This document shows positions 52,274 through 61,534 of a stretch of 64,000 nt of DNA, piece by piece (the stretch's first letter is position 1; the number at the start of each line of letters is the position of its first letter). The DNA comes from an uncultured Microbulbifer sp. (GTDB lineage Bacteria; Pseudomonadota; Gammaproteobacteria; Pseudomonadales; Cellvibrionaceae): assembly GCF_947498635.1 (NCBI RefSeq), contig NZ_CANMKV010000020.1, positions 21,520 through 85,519 of the forward strand. Direction: 5' to 3'. The notes under the pieces are model-generated. The model saw only the letters and a list, made by a program, of their open reading frames with translations. It did not search any database and was not told the origin of the DNA. Made by a program: the position numbers and the translations under genes.

Positions 52274-53044
52274 TCAGGCAATAAAACCGCGCAGGAAGAA
52301 TCCGACGGCGAGCGCCAGCACGGCGGCCCCGCTACCAAAAACCAAGGTCTTGAGACCGGCCAACCAAGCCCTTTGGGAAAATACCAGGCCCTTACACAGA
52401 CCGATAGCCAAGAAGGTGCAGGCCGCCAGAGCCGAGCTGCTATAAAACTGCTCGGTTAAGCTGAGCGGCGGAAAAAGATAGGGCAATAGCGGTATAGCGC
52501 CGACACCAATAAACGCAATAAATGTGATCATGGCACTGCCCAGGGGCCTGCGCGTCGCACGACTGATACCATACTCCTCCGCCAACATGGTCTCGATCCA
52601 CAGCTGGCGGTTTGCGGTAATCGTGGCGACAATCTCACCCAATACGGGCCCGTGAAATCCTTTGCGCTGGAAAATCTGCCGAATCTCCTCGCGCTCCCCC
52701 TCCGGCACCAACGCTATATGTTCACCCTCGGTGCGGGCGGCTGCGTCTGCCTGCTCTCGCTCAACACTGACCGCCTCGTAGTTGCTCACCGCCATACTAA
52801 AACCATCGGCAATCAGGTTGGCAAAGCCCATCACCAGCACCACCGACTCTGAAAAACCGGCACCGAAGGCACCGGCCACTATGGCAAAGGTGGTGACGCA
52901 GCCATCAATAGCCCCAAGGACAAAATCGGAGACCCGCTGGGACCTCGGTGCCTGCCCCAATCTGGCGTGAATACGCTCGGGGCGGTGTTCCTCTAGCAAC
53001 GCACGCCGGGACAGCGCCTCAGCCTTTTTGTCCTCGTCTTTCAT
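52274..53044 (-). CDS. VIT1/CCC1-family iron/manganese transporter
   Basis: The 256-residue protein has five membrane helices with the conserved FVLGAIDGCVTTFAIVAGAFGAG first helix and GFANLIADGFSMAVSNYEAV second helix. A Glu-rich cytosolic loop (EREQADAAARTEGEH, EGEREEIRQIF) is typical of metal-binding VIT proteins. Export of iron or manganese is likely. It is convergent with the diguanylate cyclase. Confidence 0.88.
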   Translation of the reverse strand: MKDEDKKAEALSRRALLEEHRPERIHARLGQAPRSQRVSDFVLGAIDGCVTTFAIVAGAFGAGFSESVVLVMGFANLIADGFSMAVSNYEAVSVEREQADAAARTEGEHIALVPEGEREEIRQIFQRKGFHGPVLGEIVATITANRQLWIETMLAEEYGISRATRRPLGSAMITFIAFIGVGAIPLLPYLFPPLSLTEQFYSSSALAACTFLAIGLCKGLVFSQRAWLAGLKTLVFGSGAAVLALAVGFFLRGFIA

Positions 53045-53165
53045 GTTGTAGGCTCAGCCTAATAAAACCCTAGTGGCACAGAGCTTAAATAAACCTGACT
53101 AAGTTCGCAGCCGAATTCAGTGTTCATACCTGCCTTCTTGCTACGCCCCTATCCATGCTCTAGTT

Positions 53166-53945
53166 TTATTTCACAATAAAGCTGCCCCGGTCGACTCCGG
53201 TATTGCCGGTCTTAGCGTCATAGGCATAAACCAGTATTTCATACACACCGGGCAAGTCCGTCGCGAAGGGGGCACTAAAAGTATTCATAGTGTCCTGGAT
53301 TTTTAGCGGTATTGTGGCGAAATCAGCCCCATCTTTTTTGATTAGCGCGGTGACTTCGATCTTACTGCCATCCCAGAGACCTCCGGCGGTAAGTGAACAG
53401 CCGCACATCATGACCACATTAGCGCGGATCTCAAACGGACTCTTATCCAGCCCCGTATAGAGGTGTGTTTGCGGACTGAGCAGGCCCACTATCATACCGG
53501 GTATCTCTACAATCAGTCCCTCACCAGTGATCGGCTTACCGGGCACCAGCCAGGTCTGGGTCTGAGCCACCACACGCGCCTGCTTCTTGATATAGGGCGC
53601 CAGCACCTCAACGGTGAGAAATACCGGTTCTCGGATATCGAGTTTAGCCGTGAATTTTGCCGCTCCCTCGGCGATAGGCACATGGCGCTCGCGCGGAGTC
53701 TGCATAATCTTGCCGGTATCACCGGTGCTCCCCTGGGTCAGCCCCCTCGCGAGGATTTCTCCGGTATCCGCCGCGCGGATAATAACCATGGCACCCCCAA
53801 TGGAGGAGCCAATAAATTTGGCATCCTTGGCTTTGGCACGCACGGTAATTTCGGTAGGAGAGACTCGGGAAACCGTTTCGGCTCCAATTGGCAAAGCGAC
53901 GACTTGAGCAATAAAAACACAAATAAATATGGTAATTTTTTTCAT
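53166..53945 (-). CDS. Secreted hypothetical protein, beta-sandwich
   Basis: The 259-residue protein has a signal peptide (1-22, cleaved near IGA-ETV) and a wholly beta-rich mature part with repeated Ig-like patterns. A Cys pair occurs in MMCGCSL near residue 180. AAGGA lies before the ATG. It follows the frameshifted membrane-protein gene closely (13 bases from its restored stop), so the two are likely an operon. No family recognised. Confidence 0.65.
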   Translation of the reverse strand: MKKITIFICVFIAQVVALPIGAETVSRVSPTEITVRAKAKDAKFIGSSIGGAMVIIRAADTGEILARGLTQGSTGDTGKIMQTPRERHVPIAEGAAKFTAKLDIREPVFLTVEVLAPYIKKQARVVAQTQTWLVPGKPITGEGLIVEIPGMIVGLLSPQTHLYTGLDKSPFEIRANVVMMCGCSLTAGGLWDGSKIEVTALIKKDGADFATIPLKIQDTMNTFSAPFATDLPGVYEILVYAYDAKTGNTGVDRGSFIVK

Positions 53946-53987
53946 TCAAAATCCTTATCTATATTCCAGAAAAAATCATATAAGCGC

Positions 53988-54539
53988 CTAACGTAAACAA
54001 TCCCCAAAACATGGCGCCGACCAACAACCAATAAAATTTAACAACGTTAATTTTTTATTGGACTTACCCTTTATATCTCCACAGGCAACATTTGCGGCCT
54101 TCTGCGCAGACAAAAGTGGCAGTGCAATAGCAGGCATCATAACCAGGCTAACAAAATCCAGAACTATCAACTCCGCAGAAACCGATGATAAGCGCTCACT
54201 CAAAAAACTGAGCAGAGTAGCCACGATATAAATAACCGCCATGAGTTTTGGCCGCCATTTATAACGCTTTTGCGTTTCTTCGAGGCGGATCCGTATGGTT
54301 AAAAATAAAGGGTAGACAAAAATGACGGAAAATATCGCACGCATAACCGGCAGCATACTTTCACCACTGGCCCTTTTATATTCTTTCCAGTGACGATAAA
54401 ACCAATAAATAGAATAAATGCCGAATGTGCCAAAATACAGCACCAGGAACTTGGTGTTCGATACCACATAAAATTCTGTTCCTCCGAGCGCCTCATTACT
54501 CAGGTCGGCCTCTGGCGCGTCGTAAATTCGACTATCCAT
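53988..54539 (-). CDS. Small membrane protein with C-terminal frameshift
   Basis: The 183-residue frame begins MDSRIYDAPEADLSNEA, then has hydrophobic segments and a DUF4234-like FGIYSIYWFYRHWKEYK. The last 20 residues look non-native. One extra A in the A6 run (minus strand, 54051-54056) would continue as FYWLLVGAMFWGLFTLGAYM and stop at 53959, giving 193 residues ending in a membrane helix. The defect may be a real mutation, phase variation or a read error. AAGGTG precedes the start. Confidence 0.75.
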   Translation of the reverse strand: MDSRIYDAPEADLSNEALGGTEFYVVSNTKFLVLYFGTFGIYSIYWFYRHWKEYKRASGESMLPVMRAIFSVIFVYPLFLTIRIRLEETQKRYKWRPKLMAVIYIVATLLSFLSERLSSVSAELIVLDFVSLVMMPAIALPLLSAQKAANVACGDIKGKSNKKLTLLNFIGCWSAPCFGDCLR

Positions 54540-54616
54540 ACTATCACCTTCAAAAAATCGGGAAAAACAAACTGATAAATAGAAAGTTCAACAGGCGGGG
54601 TGAAAATCCACCCAAT

Positions 54617-54643
54617 AAAAAAGCCGGGCAATGCCCGGCTTTT
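54617..54643 (-). terminator. Intrinsic terminator after the DUF885 gene
   Basis: AAAAGCCGGGC and GCCCGGCTTTT around AAT; on the minus strand a T-run follows. It lies 22 bases beyond the DUF885 stop. Confidence 0.88.
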
Positions 54644-54664
54644 CCTTAACGGTTTGTCTTGCCT

Positions 54665-56557
54665 TTAGGCACTTTTAACGGAGCCGACCCAGGCGGCCAC
54701 ACGGCTTTCCAGAACCGGCACCGGCAGAGCGCCACCGCCCAGTACGGTATCGTGGAAACCGCGGATATCGAACTTATCGCCCAACTGCTCTTCGGCCTGC
54801 TTGCGCAGTTCCTGAATTTTCAGCATACCGATTTTATAAGCGGTTGCCTGACCCGGCCATACCAGGTAGCGGCGAACTTCTGAGCGCACTGCGGTTTCGG
54901 GAATCGCGGAGTTCTCCAGGAAGTACTCAACCGCCTGCGCCTCGCTCCAGCCCTTGGCATGCATACCAGTATCCACAACCAGGCGGATGGCACGCCACAT
55001 TTCGGCGGTCAGGTGACCAAACAGATTGTAGGGATCTTCGAAGGCCCCCATTTCCTTAGCCAGTTTCTCGGAGTACAGCGCCCAGCCCTCTACATACACG
55101 GTGAAGTGCGCCTGGGTGCGAAACTGCGGAATACCCTCCAGCTCCTGGGCTATGGAGATCTGCATATGGTGACCTGGGTTACCCTCGTGGTAGGCCACGG
55201 TCTCCATATCGGTGGTGGAGTAAGCGCTCATGTCGGACAGATGCGCATAGTAGATACCCGGGCGGGAACCGTCCGGGGTGCCTGGGTAATAGTGCTGGGC
55301 ACCGCCATCCTGCTCGCGGAAAGATTCCACTCGCTTCACCACCAGCTCTGCCTTGGGCAACAGGCCGAAATATTCCGGTAATTCCTTGGTGATATTGTCG
55401 AGGAAAGCCGTGGAGTCATCCAAGTAGCCCTGGCGACCATCTTCGGTATTGGGGTAGTAGAACTGGCCATCTTCACGGATAAAGGTAAAGAAATCCTGCA
55501 GGCTACCCTCGAAGCCCACTTGCTTCTTGATGGTCTCCATCTCCTCGCGGATACGCGCCACTTCCTTGAGGCCGATATTGTGGATCTCATCGGCTGTCAG
55601 GCTAGTAGTGGTGGTATTGGCCAGACGCTGGTTGTAGTAGGCCATGCCATTCGGCAGGCTGCTGGCTCCCTGTGGTTCCGCAGAGGCTTTCTGAATGTCT
55701 TTCTTCAACCAGGCAATCAAGGCCTCGTAGGCTGGCAGGAATTCGCTCTCCAGAGACTTGCGCGCATCCGCAGTGAGCTTATCGGCCTGCTTCTGGCCAA
55801 TCTTTCCGGCTTCCAGCAACTCGGCTATCTGACCTTTTGCTCCGGTCCACAGGGGCGCATCATCGCCATCGCTGAAAGGGGCGCCGGCGATCAACTTGCC
55901 GGACTGCTCGATAGCACCCTCATAGGCAAAGCGTGGCGGACGGATACCCTCTTTGGCAGACAATTCGGCGCGCTCGCGCAGCTGGTTGATCGCACGGGAA
56001 ATACCGCCGATACGGGCGATATAGGCCTGCATATCCTCGATATTCTCCACCTTGTGGAAATTCAGCAGGAAGTTCGGCAGCTGTGACTGTACCCCACCCA
56101 TCTGCTCGAAAATATAGCCATGGCGCTTGAAGGGCTCGTCGGCCTTGGCCTGTTCAAACTGATAGATCCAAATATCGTAGGACGTTTTCCCCTCCTGGCT
56201 CAACTTACCGTAATCGAAGTTCTTCTTCAGTTCGGCAACCGTCTTTTCCATCCAGGCCAGTTTGCGCGCCTCGGCGGCTTCACTCATATCATCGATCTGG
56301 TCGTACTGCTCTTTGCGACCAAGATAGGAGAGCTGCATAGGGCTGAACTGCAGCTGCTCTTCGTAGCGCGCGTCCAACCACTCGGTCAGGCGCTTGGTTT
56401 CGGCAACGGCGTCAACTGTAGCCGGTACTTCAGCAACGGCGCTCTGGGTCTTGTCGGTATTCGCGCCCGCCTGAGCGCTCTTATCGCCCTGACAGCCCGC
56501 GAGGATAGCGACAGCCAGCAGACTGGGGATCAAAGGGTTGTTCAGTTTAATCGGCAT
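54665..56557 (-). CDS. DUF885 lipoprotein, putative metallopeptidase
   Basis: The 630-residue protein has a lipobox (LAVAILAGCQGD, Cys22). The DUF885 domain carries the TVAYHEGNPGHHMQ motif, an HExxxHH-type zinc-binding site also found in related carboxypeptidase-like enzymes, with more conserved blocks such as YYAHLSDMSAYSTTD upstream and EGWALYSEKLAKEMG downstream. Peptidase activity is likely but not proven for this family. An unusual hairpin plus T-run lies in its leader. Confidence 0.85.
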   Translation of the reverse strand: MPIKLNNPLIPSLLAVAILAGCQGDKSAQAGANTDKTQSAVAEVPATVDAVAETKRLTEWLDARYEEQLQFSPMQLSYLGRKEQYDQIDDMSEAAEARKLAWMEKTVAELKKNFDYGKLSQEGKTSYDIWIYQFEQAKADEPFKRHGYIFEQMGGVQSQLPNFLLNFHKVENIEDMQAYIARIGGISRAINQLRERAELSAKEGIRPPRFAYEGAIEQSGKLIAGAPFSDGDDAPLWTGAKGQIAELLEAGKIGQKQADKLTADARKSLESEFLPAYEALIAWLKKDIQKASAEPQGASSLPNGMAYYNQRLANTTTTSLTADEIHNIGLKEVARIREEMETIKKQVGFEGSLQDFFTFIREDGQFYYPNTEDGRQGYLDDSTAFLDNITKELPEYFGLLPKAELVVKRVESFREQDGGAQHYYPGTPDGSRPGIYYAHLSDMSAYSTTDMETVAYHEGNPGHHMQISIAQELEGIPQFRTQAHFTVYVEGWALYSEKLAKEMGAFEDPYNLFGHLTAEMWRAIRLVVDTGMHAKGWSEAQAVEYFLENSAIPETAVRSEVRRYLVWPGQATAYKIGMLKIQELRKQAEEQLGDKFDIRGFHDTVLGGGALPVPVLESRVAAWVGSVKSA

Positions 56558-56591
56558 TTTCCTATCTCGATCAAAAATTGTACAAAAAAAC

Positions 56592-56620
56592 GCCGATCAC
56601 TTTGACATGAAATGATCGGC
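56592..56620 (-). terminator. Hairpin with T-run just before the DUF885 gene
   Basis: On the minus strand GCCGATCA, a 13-base loop and TGATCGGC are followed by GTTTTTTTG, only 35 bases before the DUF885 start codon. It may terminate the transcript from tag or attenuate DUF885. Confidence 0.65.
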
Positions 56621-56852
56621 CTGTCGATTCGGCTACTTCCAAACGCCATATCTATGCGTCGAGCGGAGGAACCGGAGAAGATTTCACCTTTTAGTCCATA
56701 CCGAACTGACTCTTCTGCGAGCCGAGTATTCGGGTTAAGCGGTGGAGCCCAGGATTGCGGCCGTGTTTACAGGAATTAAGAGGGCGAGTTACGCCGATTA
56801 CAAAACCACACGGTCAAACCCTCGTTTGCAATCTCAGGTCCATACTTCCGAT

Positions 56853-57446
56853 CTATAGGAGTCCCAAGGCTGTTGCCTCGTCCACGCAGCGCTGGTGTGC
56901 GGGGCAGGAGTCGAGGTGGTCGTTCACCATACCGGTTGCCTGCATATGCGCGTACATGATTGTGGAACCAACAAAACTGAAGCCGGCTTTTTTCAGCGCC
57001 TTACTCATGGCATCGGAGGTCGGTGTACTGGCGGGCACCTGCTCGAGGGAGCGCGGGTTATTCACAATGACCCGACCGTCGGTGAACTGCCAGAGAAAAT
57101 CAGCAAGTGTCTGTCCCTTTTCCTTCAGCGCCAGGGTCGCGCGGGCATTTTTTACCGCGGACTCCACCTTTAGGCGATTGCGAATAATACCTGGGTCCTG
57201 CAGTAGCTTTTCTATTTTCCGCGGCGTATAGCGCGCAATTTTTTCCGCATTGAAATTATCAAAAAGCCGTCGGTAATTTTCCCGCTTGTTCAATACGGTT
57301 ATCCACGATAGTCCCGCCTGCGCCCCCTCCAGTAAAAGAAACTCAAACAGGATTGCCTCATCGGTCACCGGAAAGCCCCACTCCTCATCGTGGTAGCGCT
57401 GATACAGGGGGCTGGACAGACACCAGCCACAACGCTTCTCTTCCAT
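56853..57446 (-). CDS. tag: DNA-3-methyladenine glycosylase I
   Basis: The 197-residue enzyme removes 3-methyladenine from DNA. KRCGWCLSSPLYQRYHDEEWG contains the first zinc ligand Cys and the conserved start, EGAQAGLSWITVLNKRENYRR is the helix-hairpin-helix region with the catalytic Glu/Trp, and the C-terminal SCPAHQ supplies the remaining ligands. It stands alone. Confidence 0.95.
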   Translation of the reverse strand: MEEKRCGWCLSSPLYQRYHDEEWGFPVTDEAILFEFLLLEGAQAGLSWITVLNKRENYRRLFDNFNAEKIARYTPRKIEKLLQDPGIIRNRLKVESAVKNARATLALKEKGQTLADFLWQFTDGRVIVNNPRSLEQVPASTPTSDAMSKALKKAGFSFVGSTIMYAHMQATGMVNDHLDSCPAHQRCVDEATALGLL

Positions 57447-57546
57447 AAATTACTCCCCAATCTAAATGCCTGTGATTTTTATACAGCGACACCGCCGAAT
57501 AATTATCCAAACGATACCAGTAAAAAAATATGACTGTGGCAGGGCG

Positions 57547-57636
57547 CTACTGCGCCCCGGAAAAGAAATAGTGCTGGATTAATTGCAGGACCAACAACAA
57601 AGAGACCAGGATAAGAATAATATTACTGCGATTCAC
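57547..57636 (-). CDS. 29-residue single-pass membrane peptide, coupled
   Basis: A GTG at 57636 overlaps the TGA of the reductase gene in a GTGA junction and opens 29 codons: MNRSNIILILVSLLLVLQ, then LIQHYFFSGAQ, a single membrane helix with a short tail. Such start-stop overlaps usually mean coupled translation. It is too short for standard gene callers. Function unknown. Confidence 0.6.
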   Translation of the reverse strand: MNRSNIILILVSLLLVLQLIQHYFFSGAQ

Positions 57637-58622
57637 TGTAACTCCAATAAATTTTGCTCTACCAACCAGTCGCGACATTCGCACAACATAGTATCCAGCG
57701 CCACCGTCGATTGATATCCCAGCTCCCGCTCGGCCTTAGCACTATTGGCCACAACCCGGCGAGTCACCAGAGTGGCCTTCTCGGGGGTAATTATCGGTTC
57801 GCGCCCGTTCATCCGCGACCAGAGGTCAGAAATCCAAGCAATGGACTGAATTGCGAGGGCGGGTGTGGTGCGCTTGGGCACCGGCTTGTGCAACAACTCG
57901 GCAATTTTCCCAAAAAACTCCAGGAAACTGGCATCGGTGCCGGCGAGGATATAGTTCTCACCACAGCGACCCTTTTCGACCGCATTGATGTGTGCCCGCA
58001 CCACCGCCCCGGCGTGGCAAAAAGAACCCCAGCCCGGCGGCACACCGGGAAGCTGGTTTTTATCGATCAGAAAAAAGGTCTGGGCCCAACTGCTGGTATC
58101 GTATTTACCCACCACAGCACAGGGGTTCAGAAATACCGCATCTAGCCCCTTGTCAATTTCATTGCGCACCGCAATTTCTTCGCGCTTCTTGGTATATAGG
58201 TAGTGATGACGCGGGTCATCAGCCAGCTTTTCACTCTGTTCGGTAATGGTTTCCCTGTGATATCCGTAGGCGGAAATCGAGCTGGTCACGATCATACGAC
58301 CCACTTTTTTCTCCCTGGCCACCTGCGCAATATTCGCCGCACCCTCGACATTGTCCTTCCACTGCTGGGCATTGCCACCACGCCACATACTGGTATTGGC
58401 CGCCATATGGAAAAGCGCATCAATATGATCGGGGATCGCCGTGCGTAGAGAATCGGGATCGTCCAGGGAGGCCTCGACCAGTTCCGCCCCCATGGAGCGT
58501 AACCTATCGGTATTAGAGGTACGACGGTGCATAGCGGTTACCCGCCAACCATCGGCTTTGAGTTGCTCAACCAAATTCGCACCGAGGAAGCCACTGCCTC
58601 CGGTCACAAATGCATGTTTCAT
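57633..58622 (-). CDS. NAD(P)-dependent epimerase/reductase (dihydroflavonol-reductase-like)
   Basis: The 329-residue extended SDR starts with HAFVTGGSGFLGANLVEQL (nucleotide-binding TGxxGFxG). It has the active-site Ser in VTSSISAYG and YxxxK as YLYTK (near residue 147). The later NPCAVVGKYD and GTDASFLEFFGKIAE blocks fit the DFR/3-beta-HSD-like group. Substrate unknown. A tiny membrane ORF overlaps its stop. Confidence 0.85.
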   Translation of the reverse strand: MKHAFVTGGSGFLGANLVEQLKADGWRVTAMHRRTSNTDRLRSMGAELVEASLDDPDSLRTAIPDHIDALFHMAANTSMWRGGNAQQWKDNVEGAANIAQVAREKKVGRMIVTSSISAYGYHRETITEQSEKLADDPRHHYLYTKKREEIAVRNEIDKGLDAVFLNPCAVVGKYDTSSWAQTFFLIDKNQLPGVPPGWGSFCHAGAVVRAHINAVEKGRCGENYILAGTDASFLEFFGKIAELLHKPVPKRTTPALAIQSIAWISDLWSRMNGREPIITPEKATLVTRRVVANSAKAERELGYQSTVALDTMLCECRDWLVEQNLLELQ

Positions 58623-58815
58623 AAATCCACCGGATGATTATTTTTTTATTCATACCCAGTGACATACTCTGTCGAAACCTCCGCACTCCGGGAGGGTAAA
58701 CCGGCTGACAGTACCGCTGCTCCGGCAGAGTAGACCGCCGCACGAAAATACGGTGCAGTCGGCTCAAGAAAGACACCCGGCAAGCTGTTTACCCGCCGGG
58801 TTATCAGGAGGGAGA

Positions 58816-60924
58816 TTACTCGATTTTCATACCCAGTTGGTAGGCAAGGAAACTCCATTGGTTGGCGAAGTCTTCCACCTGCATCCACACCGGTTTGCCG
58901 GCACCATGGCCTGCACGGGTCTCTACTGCGAGCCATATGGGTTTCTCACAGCCTTGATCTCCCTGCAGGGCAGCGGCGAATTTGTAGCTATGCCAGGGTA
59001 CGACCCGATCATCGCGATCGGCGGTCGTAATCAGGGTCGCTGGGTAGCAGGTGCCCTCGCGGGTATTGTGCACCGGAGAATATGCGTGTAGCGCCGTAAA
59101 CTCCTCGCGCTTCTCACTCAATCCATAGTCACTCGACCACTGACGCGCATTCGCGGAGGCCGTGTGATAGCGCAGCATATCCAGCACGCCCACTACCGGC
59201 AGTGCGGCGGCAAACAGCTCCGGGCGCTGCACCAGGGTTGCACCGGCGAGTAAACCGCCGTTAGAGCGCCCACTGATACCCAGCTTCCGCGGAGAGGTAA
59301 CCTTCTCTTCGATTAGCCACTCCGCAGCGGCAATAAAGTCATCGAAGACATTCTGTTTTTGGGTTTTGGTCCCCGCTTGATGCCAGGCGTCACCGTACTC
59401 GCTGCCACCCCGTAGATTGGCCAGGGCCAGGGTGCCCCCCATATCCAGCCAGCCCACAAAGCGGTTATAGAAGCGCGGTAGCTGAGCCGAATTGAAACCA
59501 CCGTATCCATAAAGCAACGTTGGGTTAGAGCCATCGCGTTTCATTCCCTTCTTGTGCACCAGGAACAAGGGGATACGGGTACCGTCCTTACTCTTATAAA
59601 AGTGCTGGCTCACCGTGAGGCCGGAGAAGTCTGCGGCGTATTCCGGCTGCTTAAACAGCTTGGTTTCGCCAGTCTGCACGTTCAGATGGTAAATACTCGG
59701 TGGAGTGATGAAATTTGAGAAAGAGTAAAAGGTTTCCACCCCGTCCGGCTCACCGTAAAAGCCCTTAACCGATCCCACACCAGGCAGTTTTAACTCATAC
59801 TGCTCCTTACCGTCGGTATCAGTGACCAGCACCCGCGATTTGGCATCCTCCAGGTAATGCAGCACAAAGCGCTCACCGATATAGCTGGCACTCTGCAGGG
59901 CGCTGTCCGCCTCCGGCACCAAGTCTCGCCAATGCTTGCGTTGAGGCTTGTCCAGATCGACTGCAATCACCCGCCCCAGTGGCGCACCCGCGCTGGTTTT
60001 GAAGAAAAAGGTATTCCCCTGATTGCCGAGAAACTGGTAAAGGCCATCCCAGTCATCCAGCAGCTTAACCACCTTGCCACTGTCATTGCGCAGGTCGCGG
60101 TAGTAGAAGGCATTGGAGTCATAGCCATCGAAAATTCCGAAAAGCAGGTAGTTTCCATCGTCGCTCACCTCGGCCCCTGGGTTACGGGTAGGGTGGTCAG
60201 TAATGCGGTAAACCAATTGGTCGCGCTCCTGGGTATCTCCCAGGCGGTGGAAATAGACGGCTACCTGCTTAGTATCATCGGCACTGCCATCCTTATTGAA
60301 TGGGTAGCGGCTGTAGTAGAAACCGGATTCGTCAGGCGCCCAGCTGGCAGCACTGAACTTGATACCCGTCAGCTGCTCCTTCAGGTCCTTACCCGTCTTT
60401 AAATCGCGGATACGATAGTCGGTCCAGTCAGTTCCACCATCGGAGATACCGTAGGCGAGGTAACGCCCCTGCGGACTGACTTGCAGACGCTTGGCCGCAA
60501 TGGTGCCATCATCACTCAGGGTGCGTGGATCGAGGACAGCTTTGCCCTCTCCGAGGAGATTCCCGGTGCGGTAGAAAATGTTCTGATCCCAATCTCCGTT
60601 GTTGTAGTCGTAGTAATAGCTACCGCCCTTTTTGTAGGGCACACCATAACGCTCATAACGCCATAGCTCGGTGAGACGGTCATTGATTTTCTGCCAGCCT
60701 GGCAGGGCCTTCAGGCGCGGTAGGGTATACCCATTCTGCGCCTCGACCCAGTTCTTCACCGGCGCTGTGTCGGTGGCTTCCAGCCAGCGATAAGGGTCGG
60801 CAACCTCAACACCAAAGTACTTATCTACCTGTTCGATAGCCTGGCTCTTTGGGTAGTTGTCCGCTGCCTGCACACTGGCTGTGGCCAGGGCCCCAGCCAG
60901 AAACGTCAATAACCGTCTCTTCAT
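58816..60924 (-). CDS. Prolyl oligopeptidase (S9A), exported
   Basis: ATG at 60924 gives 702 residues with a signal peptide (1-20, cleaved near VQA-ADN); the GTG/ATG at 60948 has no ribosome-binding site. The beta-propeller domain (about 75-420) is followed by the alpha/beta-hydrolase domain with TLLYGYGGFN, catalytic Ser in GRSNGGLL, Asp in DRDDRVVP and His in RAGHGAGK. It cleaves short proline-containing peptides, here in the periplasm. Like the DUF885 protein, it fits a peptide-scavenging lifestyle. Confidence 0.95.
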   Translation of the reverse strand: MKRRLLTFLAGALATASVQAADNYPKSQAIEQVDKYFGVEVADPYRWLEATDTAPVKNWVEAQNGYTLPRLKALPGWQKINDRLTELWRYERYGVPYKKGGSYYYDYNNGDWDQNIFYRTGNLLGEGKAVLDPRTLSDDGTIAAKRLQVSPQGRYLAYGISDGGTDWTDYRIRDLKTGKDLKEQLTGIKFSAASWAPDESGFYYSRYPFNKDGSADDTKQVAVYFHRLGDTQERDQLVYRITDHPTRNPGAEVSDDGNYLLFGIFDGYDSNAFYYRDLRNDSGKVVKLLDDWDGLYQFLGNQGNTFFFKTSAGAPLGRVIAVDLDKPQRKHWRDLVPEADSALQSASYIGERFVLHYLEDAKSRVLVTDTDGKEQYELKLPGVGSVKGFYGEPDGVETFYSFSNFITPPSIYHLNVQTGETKLFKQPEYAADFSGLTVSQHFYKSKDGTRIPLFLVHKKGMKRDGSNPTLLYGYGGFNSAQLPRFYNRFVGWLDMGGTLALANLRGGSEYGDAWHQAGTKTQKQNVFDDFIAAAEWLIEEKVTSPRKLGISGRSNGGLLAGATLVQRPELFAAALPVVGVLDMLRYHTASANARQWSSDYGLSEKREEFTALHAYSPVHNTREGTCYPATLITTADRDDRVVPWHSYKFAAALQGDQGCEKPIWLAVETRAGHGAGKPVWMQVEDFANQWSFLAYQLGMKIE

Positions 60925-61010
60925 ACCGTATTCTCTGTTTCTCTGCATGAATCAGTCCGCTAATCTAGGCGATTTACCCACTGGGTTCCAGAGAGAGGGG
61001 CAGAACTGAG

Positions 61011-61448
61011 GTGAAAGGATTGATCCAACGGGTAAGCCACGCCCGCGTAGAAGTGGCCGGAGAGTCTGTTGGCGCCATTGAGCTAGGTGTTTTATTACTC
61101 CTTGGTGTGGAGTCCAGGGACAACCGTGAAAGTGCCGATAAGCTACTGCATAAAGTGTTGAATTACCGAATATTTCCCGATGAAAACGGGCGTATGAACC
61201 GGAGTGTGCAACAGGCCGGTGGCGGACTGTTGGTAGTCAGCCAGTTTACTCTGGTGGCTGAAACAGAACGAGGTATGCGACCCAGCTTCAGCCGAGGTGC
61301 CAGCCCACAGCATGCCGAGGGTCTATATGATTATTTTCTCGAGCGCGCGCGCTCCCAGTTTGCCCCAGTGGCCAGCGGTATTTTTGCTGCGGATATGCAG
61401 GTATCTCTACTCAATGATGGGCCTGTGACCTTCATGCTGGACACTTAA
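61011..61448 (+). CDS. dtd: D-aminoacyl-tRNA deacylase
   Basis: The 145-residue enzyme removes D-amino acids mischarged on tRNA. The active-site motifs SQFTLVAE and NDGPVTFML (GPVT with the cross-subunit Gly-cisPro) are present and the length is normal. GTG start at 61011. Divergent from the prolyl oligopeptidase. Confidence 0.96.
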   Translation: MKGLIQRVSHARVEVAGESVGAIELGVLLLLGVESRDNRESADKLLHKVLNYRIFPDENGRMNRSVQQAGGGLLVVSQFTLVAETERGMRPSFSRGASPQHAEGLYDYFLERARSQFAPVASGIFAADMQVSLLNDGPVTFMLDT

Positions 61449-61534
61449 GTGTTCTCTACACCACATGTATTCCGAGCGAATGCCTGGAATACTAAATGAA
61501 AAAGAGCAATTAATTGCAAAGGAGTAAATCCCAC

